From NCBI GenBank assembly GCA_019914995.1, contig CM034144.1:3317489-3381488 (forward strand): a stretch of DNA of 64,000 nt, read 5' to 3'. Numbering within the stretch: position 1 is the first letter of the stretch; each line of letters opens with the position of its first letter. Position numbers and translations under genes: made by a program. This stretch comes from Acanthochlamys bracteata (Eukaryota > Streptophyta > Magnoliopsida > Pandanales > Velloziaceae). This document shows, in pieces, positions 47,690-57,109 of the stretch. The notes beneath the pieces are model-generated. The model was not told where the DNA came from. It ran no database searches and saw only the letters and a program-made list of their open reading frames with translations.

Positions 47690-48720
47690 TTGATGGAGGA
47701 AGCATACCATCCACCAGACCCATTCCAGAAAAATTTAGATGTGCTTCTAGATCTGATTGGATTTTGTTCCATTCCTCAAGAAGCGGAATAAGTAACCAAT
47801 CGAATCGATCTACACAAAACTACGGTACACCAGAACTAATCTTTAATATCGATAGAATACCTCATTGATATATGAAGGAATATATCTGAAATTAGACCTA
47901 ACGAATATTGGAAATAATATGGGTTCTTTTAGCATTCCTTATCAACAAGTGAATTCATTCGCTTCGCGACAAGTTCCTAAGAAGGAGACGCTCTAGCATA
48001 GCTAGAAGATCTTGAGACTACAGGGGAAATCGGGAGTATTCCAAACAAAACCAAGTCACTGCCCCGATTAATAAACATCCTCTTAGTAGATTTTACTGGT
48101 GAAACTGTTACCGAAGAAAAAATTATGAAAAAAGGTTGTTCCAAATGACATTATGTGACATTTGTATATTAGAAGAATTTGCTTCTACTGACATAGGTCT
48201 TATTTTTTGACTAAGAACAATAGAACAAAGAACTTCTGGATCAGCGGATTTATTACAAAAGTCCCTAGTCCATAGAACAATCTTATACAAACAACTTATG
48301 ATCAACTTCGAGCCACAGCTTAAAAAACTGATCATTCCACATGCCTCTTAAAAAAGACTTGTATGGAAACCATGGAAAAGGTCTACGAGCAAGCAAAAGC
48401 TCAAAAACAAGTAAAACATTGAAAACTTAAGTACAGTTGTTGTACGAAGTATACAACCAATATAAACCACAACTTTGACTGTCCTCTAGAACATTCTAAA
48501 AATCAGGACCCTAAATTTCGTATTACTCGGAGAAATTGGAAACTAGAAGAGAAAAAGAAAATTCAAACGGAGAACATATTTTGTAGTAGAAAATTCCTAG
48601 ATAAAGAGAAATTTAAATCTGGTTGTAAATGCTTTAAATGTGATCAGGAAGAACACTTCATAATAGAATGTCCTCACTCATATCATAAGCATAATACGAA
48701 GTGACATCGATTAATACAGT
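47690..48720 (+). pseudogene. Caulimovirid-like coat-protein region with CCHC knuckle
   Basis: An ATG at about 47,692 opens a short frame that soon breaks. Further down, basic sequence (RRNWKLEEKKK, about 48,530-48,560) leads to a zinc knuckle CFKCDQEEHFIIEC at 48,630-48,671, with all four metal ligands C-C-H-C kept. A lysine-rich stretch followed by a CCHC knuckle is the C-terminal signature of caulimovirid coat proteins (and of retrotransposon gag). The position upstream of a movement-protein signature favours the viral reading. Many stops and frameshifts make it non-functional. Confidence 0.65.
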
Positions 48721-50500
48721 ATCCATATCGGAACCATATAAGATATCTTAAAGAATAATGATTCCTCAGAATATGAGATTGAATCAATTTGTTCGAATAC
48801 ATACGTTGATGATTTAGTCGAAAAATTGAAGATGAATATGTTCACCATAAATCATACAATGAATGTGGTGAATGTAACACATTTAAGCAAACATGCTATA
48901 CTCCGAAAATAGGAGAAAGCGAACTTCTGAAAATGTACATTGTATGCCGGGAGAAATATGAGATTGAAAAGATACCGAACAATTGAAATATACCTGGTTC
49001 TAATTATCTAGATCCCATTGGGATACTTTGGAATCATCCATAACATACCCAAACATACAAACAATAGTATATTTATAACATAGGATACTATCTACCTAGT
49101 AGTCAAGACTAATGTACTAATCTTAATGAAAAGTATGAATCATGAGCACATGGACTATGAGATTGAACAAAGAGACCCAATATGACTCTTTGTAATACAT
49201 AAATATTTAGGATCTTTCAATAGTTAAGGAAGAACTTGAAGACGTTGAAACCTGCTCCCCACAAGGAGCATTCATGCGCTCTCCATAGAGAGTTTCGACT
49301 AACACCCCACAAAAGGCCGCTACTTGAACTCGCTGCCCAGTAAGGGCCGAGGCTTCTAGCTCTGCACCCGATAATATATCTCAAGCAGGAGGTAGTATAT
49401 TTCGCAAGTATAGGCTGTACATGTTGAAGTTTTCTTCCGAACCGGAAGAAACAACACATTTGAGTATTCAAGATAATATGCGTGAACAATTTGAGGTTAC
49501 CTATGAAGATCTTGAACAACCCAAAGAGGCAATCCCTCATTCTAACAAGAGGGAAATTTACAAAACCCCTTCTTTAAATCAAGATTCCTCAACAGGCATA
49601 TGTATGTTTCCGAACGGATTGCATGGCAAGATTGAATGAAAATGTGACAAAGATTTATCTTACATCATCCTTTTAAAAACAAGAACAAGATCAAGAAAAT
49701 CTGGGTCAAGTAACCGAGAACAAAATACATATATATCCGGCTAATACAGCTCAAAATCACGGCTCTTTTTAGATCCGGGATTAATACACCAATAATAGTT
49801 GTATGTATAGATGAGAGGATTATTAACAACCCCCTAAACAGCATCATTAGCAGAGCAAAAACTAATTTGGCAAACCATCTATTCGGTGTCAACATACATT
49901 CGGACTTTTCTACAACTCTAGAAGACCAACACATAGAAAGGTTCTGCACTTTATCTATATAACTCCAAGGATAAAGCTCTTAACCTGCTCAAAAATATTT
50001 GGAATACAATGGGAGCACTGTAGGATTTTGAGTGATACATCTACATTCAAGTCACTAACTCCTAAAGAGTTCGTCAAACTATTCGAAGTTGGGATAGATA
50101 AACTATTCAACTAAGATTAGTTGACATAAGGTACTAAAAGCTCAATAATGATATGTAGCTTTTTTGAAGACCTTGAAACCAAAACCATGGCAGGCTGCCA
50201 ATTGAATATTTCACAGCCTCAGGAAATACAATTTCTTCTGTGATCAAGAATAGCAATCCTAACAAAACATCCACCTCCACAAATGTACCTTTGCAACATG
50301 GGATCACAAGGTCTGTTTCATCCCTATGATCCCATAGATGGGTAGATGTAGAACTCACACCAAATGTCGTACACGACATACATCGTTTGCTCTTCAAAAC
50401 AAATGAACCAATTGAAGGAAAAATGATAAAACTACTCGAAAGACAGCGGGCAGACAAGGTGGTCATAAAGGTACCACTCTCCAAGATAAATACACACTAA
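48721..50500 (+). pseudogene. Caulimovirid-like 30K movement-protein region
   Basis: The frame at about 49,770-49,960 reads GINTPIIVVCIDERI, then TNLANHLFGVNIH and DFSTTLEDQHIERF. The D-x-R spot in a hydrophobic strand, followed by N-L-A about 20 residues later, matches the 30K superfamily core that caulimovirids use for movement through plasmodesmata. Upstream open parts (49,421-49,639) and downstream traces to about 50,490 are not assignable. Coat-type knuckle before movement domain in one reading unit is the order known in cavemo-/solendovirus-type genomes, which is inference. Stops at several places disable it. No reverse transcriptase follows. Confidence 0.68.
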
Positions 50501-50589
50501 TAAACACCGAAAGACAAGTACATCCGCCATGACATAACTATAGTAGCATAATCCACAACGAAGCGTGGTGAGTGATACATCACATCAAG

Positions 50590-50915
50590 CAGGCACATAT
50601 TAACATGGGCATCACATGGCCTTTGACAAGACATCCTGTTTCGTAGTAATGATGTGACTATATAATAGTAAAAAAATAAGATTCACTTTTCTTATTATAC
50701 TCGGCCATTATGTATATGTCGGCCACTAGTTAGTGGAGTCTTATTAGACACGCCACAGCATTCCTATGCAACATCATAAATAGAGGGTATTCTCCTCACT
50801 AGGGGATCACCTTCAACCTTAATATATTTGAAAACTTTGAATACTTTCTGAGCTTCATTGCATTTTAAGTTCCCTTCCTACTTTCTTTCGGTTTTAGCTG
50901 TAAATAACTTTCTGA
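50590..50915 (+). promoter_or_regulatory. Caulimovirid-type promoter and leader, plus orientation
   Basis: TTGACAAGACATCCTGTTT, GTCGGCCACTAGTTAGTGGAG, TCTTATTAGACACGCCAC and CATAAATAGAGG (TATA region, about 50,774-50,786) follow the order of the minus-strand promoters to the right (GACGAGACATTCTGTCT, GTCAGCCACTAG, TCTTATGTGATACGCCAC, CGTAAATAGG). The leader runs to 50,915, where it meets the opposite copy. Confidence 0.65.
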
Positions 50916-50927
50916 GCTCTGATACCA
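50916..50927 (-). other. Primer-binding site A (tRNA-Met), at head-to-head junction
   Basis: Plus GCTCTGATACCA, that is TGGTATCAGAGC on the minus strand, a perfect initiator tRNA-Met primer site. The sequence to its left belongs to the opposite-facing copy. Confidence 0.88.
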
Positions 50928-51335
50928 CAGATTAGATATCAAAAGCGAAACGATGGAAGGCACGATGCAGAATGAATGGATGAAAATTACATGATGGGAG
51001 AGACGAAGATAACTTAGAGTGGTGACATGTTGAAAGCTTTCAGTTTATTCACAAGTGGTATGAGTGGTGGTCCTCAGCCATGAGAGGAATCTCTTTTTTA
51101 TAGTATTTACAAGGGATTTATCCCATAAAACTCATCTGGGACTAGTGGCCAATATATTCATGTGGGCATACTACAATGATAAGACACCACTAACATAGAT
51201 AAAACTTCACTAACCTACGCGGCACACGATACACAGTGGACATGTACAATAATAGAAAGGAATCTTATTACTATACTATTATAAAAATGGCTATAAGACA
51301 AAACTTCTCGTCAAAAAAGTGCTGTTTGTGATAGG
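50928..51335 (-). promoter_or_regulatory. Caulimovirid-type promoter and leader A, minus strand
   Basis: On the minus strand this has TAATAGTATAGTAATAAG, then GGCCACTAGTCCCAGATGAG, a TATA region ACTATAAAAAAGAG (about 51,093-51,106) and a leader up to TTTTGATATCTAATCTG before the primer site. It matches 53,173-53,560 closely. The upstream TGACG pair is lost here by a short deletion. Confidence 0.68.
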
Positions 51336-51339
51336 AAGG

Positions 51340-53160
51340 AATCTCTTAGCAGTTTTTTGATTTGATGTTAGGTTTCACCACGCTTCATGTGCAAGACTCT
51401 GATGCAACAAGTCGTCGATGGTGAGTACTGCCAATGTATCCGAATCCAATGAATCGTCTGCATCGTTCATTCCTTCGTTGGCAAGCTGGTTTTCAATCTC
51501 TTGGTTCAGAAGGTAGTCTTGTTGTGATTATGTCCCAAATTTTATGGGGTGTCGGGATTCGAGAAATTCTCGTACAACTCGCACCCGGTAACCTGTGTTT
51601 TTGTCTATGCAATCTACTAAGAGAACAGTTTTTTTCTCGCATAGATAGATTTGTTCCGAAGCGAGCAATGTGGTGCGCTCCACTAATGATTTGGCTGTGG
51701 CCTATGGTTTGGTCTTCTTTAACTTGTTCTATTTCTGAACTTCACAAAATAATGAAGATGGTCCTTTTTGTTGAACTTCACAAAATAATGATTTGGAGCC
51801 TTACACACCTTCTTAAGCTCCCATTTTTTTGGTCTTCTTTAACTTGTTCCTCCCATATACTCCAAATTCTGAACATGAAGATGGTCTAGAACCTCCAGTA
51901 TTCGTGGCTTACGGTTTTTGTTTAGGAGGAGCTTTTCTCCAATCAGAAGTTGTTCTATCTCTGTATCTTCTAATTTACTGAAGAAAAGAAGTAGCTACGA
52001 GTCTTCCAGAAGCTGTCATTCATATAACGAGATCATGTCTTGAATGGTTATCTCGGCTTGCGTTTTCTTAACCTTTTCATTCTCTAGTTCATAGAGATGA
52101 AGTAGATTTAGGAAATTCTGTATTCTAAGATCATGTCTTGATTTGGGAGAAGATGTTCCTCAGCTTCCTTTATTATGTAGAAGTTTCAGTAAAGAGATTT
52201 GCATCCCTTTTGCATAGAGCTCCTGATTTGGCTGTGGCCGAAAACTCAAGTAGCTTCGCAACCAAAGCTCGAGTTTCATTTTGTGTTTTTCTCATTTTTG
52301 AGAGTGTCCGGTCTAGTTGAGCTAGCCAGAAATTTGTGGTCTGTAGATTGAATGGGTCCCAAGCACTCATTGAATTTCTCATAAATGTCAGGGCTAGCGT
52401 TCTTCAGCTCCATGTTGTTCTAATCTTTCATCATCATTCTAGCGTAAAATTATTTTTTAGAAAGAATTGCCGCGGTTGTAGAAATTACTACATTACCTTT
52501 ATATTGGGATTGTTTTGCCTATTGGGCTATTTGCCTTTTGACCTGTTGGGTCACAAATACAACTGCTCCTGTGAGAGCGGAACCTTCTCCTGTGGCAGTT
52601 AGCATAACTTGTGCTCCTATGGAGCGGAAACTACTCTTGTGAGTGTAGAAGCTGAAGCTTCAGCGAAAACCTGTTTCGCTTTTTTGGAGGCTACTTGCTT
52701 CCACTGTTTTTCACGCTTCGTCTTTTCAATTCGTTGAATTCGGTGAATATTCATGTCCTAATAAGAGGAACATGCATGTCAGTGTAACTGTAAATATAAC
52801 ACAAAAGACATCGTAGATATTGTGTAGTATACGAGCAATATGGTTTTAAGTATATATTGTGTGTATATATCTATATATATATATATTTGAATGGATATAT
52901 CGTTTTTGGATGTTTTGACCCTAAAGCTCCAACGACATATATCATGTATAATATTTGTATTCTTCTTTATCTAATTTTTGTTCAAACTCGTAGAGTTGTA
53001 GTGTATATGTGTAATCTGACTTTGGTGATCAAGAAGGCTCACAGAAGTCATCAGACTATTTATCTTTCGATGAGTATAATTTTCTGGCTTTAGAGAAATC
53101 TATGCCAAAAGGAGAGATAAGGCTTTGATAGACGACGAGAGGCGGACCAGGAGAGACAAG
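51340..53160 (-). pseudogene. Endogenous caulimovirid-like block, unit 1, minus copy
   Basis: Reverse-complement partner of 45,655-47,560. On the minus strand an acceptor-like TTTACAG (about 52,785) precedes ATGAATATTCACCG (about 52,756). The open part at 52,173-52,382 includes VAKLLEFSATAKS and LDRTLSKMRKTQNETR, longer than in the plus copy. The 3' part ends at 51,340, beside promoter A. Together with primer sites A and B it forms a 2,245-bp repeating unit. Function unknown. It is broken by stops. Confidence 0.62.
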
Positions 53161-53172
53161 GCTCTGATACCA
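53161..53172 (-). other. Primer-binding site B (tRNA-Met)
   Basis: Plus GCTCTGATACCA, again a perfect TGGTATCAGAGC on the minus strand, followed there by GCCTTGTCTCTCC. It lies 2,245 bp from site A. Confidence 0.88.
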
Positions 53173-53640
53173 GATTGGATATCGAGAATGAAACGATGGA
53201 AGACAAGATGTAGAAAAGATGGAAGAAAACTACACGACGAGAGAGACGAAGATAAATTAGAGTGGTGATATGTTGAAAACTTTCAGTTTATTCACAAGTG
53301 GTATGAGGAGCGGCCCTCAACCAATGAAGGAAGCTCCTATTTACGGTATTCTTAAGGGATCACAGTGGCGTATCACATAAGACTCATTTAGACTAGTGGC
53401 TGACATAAGCATATGGGCATAGTACAATGATGAGATGCAATTAACTTAGATAAGACTCCACTAAAATACACGGCTCCTGATACATAGTGGTCCGATAAAA
53501 TAATATAAAAAAATCTTATCACTATACTATTATAATAATGGCTATAAGACAGAATGTCTCGTCAAGCCACGTCAGTGGTCATGTGGCAACCATGTTTATT
53601 ATAAGCATAAGATGTTCCTAAAATTGAATGGTTAAGTCCA
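53173..53640 (-). promoter_or_regulatory. Caulimovirid-type promoter and leader B, minus strand
   Basis: The most complete of the four promoter copies. On the minus strand it has CATGGTTGCCACATGACCAC, the TGACG pair (CTGACGTGGCTTGACG, 53,560-53,575), AGCCATTATTATAATAGTATAG, a CGTAAATAGG TATA region (about 53,340) and a leader with TGTGAATAAACTGAAAG to the primer site. It would drive transcription leftwards. Confidence 0.68.
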
Positions 53641-53779
53641 ATAACCATGCTTATATATAGAACGACAGCTCAATAAGTAGTCATCCCAAACGAATAAATG
53701 AATATACTAGGAGAAGTTAGGAAAAAGTCATGAACCAAGTTTCACTGAAGTTGTAGCTTTGTAATTGATTATATCTGCT

Positions 53780-55127
53780 TGGCAGGATTCAATCCCTTCG
53801 GACAAGCATGAACATAGTCTTTAATTGTATTGTTTATGGCTTCCAATTTCTTCTTGGTGTTCTGCTCACAGCAGTCTTTGTCTTAATCTGTGCCTAGAAG
53901 GAAGATCTTTAATTTTCAGTTAAGGAGAACTAAAAGCAAAGATTTAAAATGCTAAAAAGAAAGAATTAAGAATATTATCCTATAGTCCTTCCTATTTGGA
54001 AGCCAAAGTTCATCTTCAACTCCTCAACACCAATCACGAAGTGATCATTCATCACCATTGTAGGGGTATAAAGGACTCTAGTAGAGACACTAAATGGTAC
54101 CTATAATATAAACAGAAAAATGTTGTTCTTTTGTTGTAGTTTTTAAGTTTCTCATCTGCAATAAAACTGGGATGTTGTTTTGCTCAACTTTGTGTTACTT
54201 CAAGCCATCAATAAAAATTGTATTACATAAGAATAACATACTATATAATCAAAAGTAAAACATCAAGCCAACCACAAAACAAGCTTAAGCAAACTTAGAA
54301 ATCGAGCAATTTATAGATTCAAATCAAACAACCTCTAAAATCACAATGACACATAGTGAACACAGCTAAAATTGCTAATAGATTTGAGCTCAAACACTCA
54401 AAACAAGTTCATTTCATTCTGTCATCACAATCGTAACACAGAAATCACTCATTCAACAAATCACAGAAATTCCAAATCAAATGAAACACCAATGTAATAA
54501 TCGAAAGATTACCTTTTCTAGAAACAAAATACTTGAACGAAAAAAATTATCTGAATTTGATGTCAGTCATTGAGAGAATGAAAAAATTGCTTTTCCTTTC
54601 CAGGACATACAGTACGAGATCTGCAGGTTCAATTCGATGCGCAAGGAGATGGGGCGAGCGGGAGAGCGAGCAAGTTATGAGAGGCGAAACTGCTAGAGAG
54701 ACAACTGCGGTGACTCGTGTAATTGATCGCGTTAGAAGGCATAGAAGAAGGAGAACAAGAAAATTAAACATTTGCTAGCCCAAATTCGGTCGCCGACCGG
54801 CTATAGAATGCTCCGGCCGCGATAAACGAAACATTAGGATTGAAGTGGGCAAGGAAAATTTATGAGAGAGAATAAAGGAAACAAAAGGGATGAGAAAGAA
54901 TCGAACGTACTAAGGGAAGAAGAACGCTCGCAGGTTGCGAGAAAACACCGAGCGAGGGATAGTGGACGAGCTTTCTTCGAAAGAGAAAACAAAGAAATGA
55001 AGAAGAAAAAATGAAGCCGTGTAAGGATACCCCCCAAAATCAATAAAGTTGACAAAAATAGCCTTTCGTATGCATATTTCTTGTTACGTCCAAAAATTGA
55101 AAGTGCAGTGTAAGGGATGTGCACGCA
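53780..55127 (-). repeat. Right arm of inverted repeat (hAT 5' region)
   Basis: Reverse complement of 38,985-40,580 without the MITE at 39,075-39,333. The inner end is at GGGATTGAATCC (53,785). The outer end is at GGGATGTGCACGCA (55,114-55,127). The transposase part is absent on this side. An Arg-rich open stretch at 54,533-54,778 runs antisense and is not credible as a gene. Confidence 0.85.
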
Positions 55128-57100
55128 ATTCTATCATTATATTAATTTGAAAATCTCCTAAGCCAAAAATAGTTAGGGGGTGCGCATTGACTGTATGGAA
55201 TTAGAGAAAACATTCATCCTATCCAATATATATATATATATGCGTGGAATGTGCGCACACAGGTCACTGTGTGCGCACACCAAATCTAAATCGCCCAATT
55301 TTGATCAAACAGTCTAGATGCAACCCGCGTCCCTCTCCTTACTTAAATACTGTGTAAAGACATGCTGGTAATTTGCTTGCCCTTACACGTCTAAACTTTT
55401 ATTTTTTTGTTTGAATTTTTTCCTCTCATTTTCACTGGCTTCCCTCCTGTCTCCTCTCCCTCCCGAACCGATCCCTCCTCGCCTCTGGAGGGATTCCAGC
55501 GAAAACTTAAGCGAATACTGCTTCATATCTTCCATTCCTTCAATTTCTCTCTTAATCGGGAGCTATCTCGCACCCCATCAGAAACCCGACTGCGGGCGAA
55601 ACCCTAGCTCACTCGATGTGTAAGTTTTCGTGTTTTGTTTTTTTCTCCTCCTCCTTCTTTTCCTATTCCCCTCATCCATTTTATAAATTGCAGCCTCGAG
55701 CACTGTCGAAGTCGATAGGGTACAAGCGATGTGATGAACCCGAGCTCGCTGGTCTTTAACCTCTCCGTTTGTTAATATCGATTCCATATTCTTATTTTTT
55801 GCTTTTCTTGACCAATATTTGTTTTTTTATGATGTTTTTCAAGTTTGTTTTCTATGTTGGTGCAAGTAGTGATCGAAGCTGAAACAATGATTGATAAGTA
55901 GAAATCCCCAGCTCTGTGGTATCGAATCTTGCTTTGATTTCAATTTCAGTTTCAGTTTTATTTCTTTATTTTGATGTCAATTGCTTATGCAATTTTTGAT
56001 TATGGGACTGATTCGGCTCTTTCTGTGTAGTTTCAGATTTCAATTTTAATTGCAATGAGCTTCACTTCAATTTTAGGTATTATAATTCATTTTCTATCTC
56101 AATTTCTCTTTGCTTGTGTTTGAATGCAATACCAGAAGGTTAATATTTTTCTATGTTTTTTCCTATTGTATACAGATGAATAGATGGAAGATGTAGGAGG
56201 CCACTGAATTTTATTGTTATTTTTTTTGCAGTTGCTAGTGAGATGGTTGTGAAAATTTTTTCTTTTAATTTCTTGGGTTTCCAGTGACGGAGGTTGGGTT
56301 TGGATGATGTAAGACGATGAATAGCAATTAATATGTAAGACATTGTAAGACAATGTTGGGTCTGGACGTCACTGCAATGTGCATCTTCAACTGATTTCAA
56401 GTTTCTTGTATACACTCCTCAACTGTGAAAAATTTGTAGACATGAAGAGCAAATATGTAATGTCAATGTAATTTATCACATGAATGTTGTTTGTGTGTAA
56501 TGTGAATGAATCATCATTTTCAGTGTGTTGTAGTTGTTGATGTATATGTAGCTACACTACTTGATGAATAAAAGTAATTTTCGTTTGAGTTCCAGTGTGT
56601 GCCAAGATTTTGAAGAATGGCATTTATTTAGTTTTAAATACATTTGTATTTGAGGAAAAATAAAAATAATAATAGGGTAAAATGTATTTGAGAAAGAAAA
56701 ATAAAAGAAAATAGAACAGGGTACAACGTATTTGAGGGAAAAAAATGAAAAACATAATTGTTTGTATTTGAGGAAGAAAAGCAAAAATTATATAATAATA
56801 TGGTTAGTAAGGGGTTATGTTGTTATTTTTTTGTTACATCATTTTGCTCTTACTTTAGTGGGAGACTTTGTTATGGCGGGAGAAACATAGAGAGGTGCTT
56901 TATGTTTGTCTATGTTGCAGCCAAACAAAAGGTCCAAAATTTTTTTTCTTTCTCTTGCATCTAAAATTTCTACACTATGTCTAACCATCTCACCGGTATT
57001 AAGATGCATTTGTTGGCATTTCTATTCCATTCAATAACTTTTGTTTTTGAATCTTGTTTCTTACGCTATTTTCTTTAAAATTTTGTAGTTTTCGAGGACG
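55128..57100. other. Upstream region of FAR1 copy 2
   Basis: A (TA)n run at about 55,220-55,233 is followed by GTGTGCGCACAC palindromic words (55,250-55,283). CT-rich sequence (55,420-55,600) then ends in GCGAAACCCTAGCTC. These could be the 5' end and leader of the second Mutator-like element. I found no matching inverted end on the right, and no other gene. Confidence 0.4.
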
Positions 57101-57109
57101 GTTCTTCTC

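Noticed and set aside
50134..50484. 116-codon minus-strand frame
   Set aside because: Antisense to the viral coat/movement unit. No family resemblance, and a coincidental lack of stops in AT-rich DNA is likely.
51434..51889. 151-codon plus-strand frame
   Set aside because: It is antisense to viral unit 1 (minus strand). The partner copy at 46-47.6 kb does not keep the frame, and no motif is seen.
50916..53172. Ordinary LTR retrotransposon reading of the two primer sites and flanking repeats
   Set aside because: No TG...CA termini at the repeat ends, a primer site follows both repeats, and a movement-protein core lies in the same family. A pararetroviral origin fits better, though a non-autonomous LTR element is not fully excluded.
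54533..54778. Arg-rich open frame on the plus strand
   Set aside because: It lies antisense in the right hAT arm and is not conserved in the left arm.
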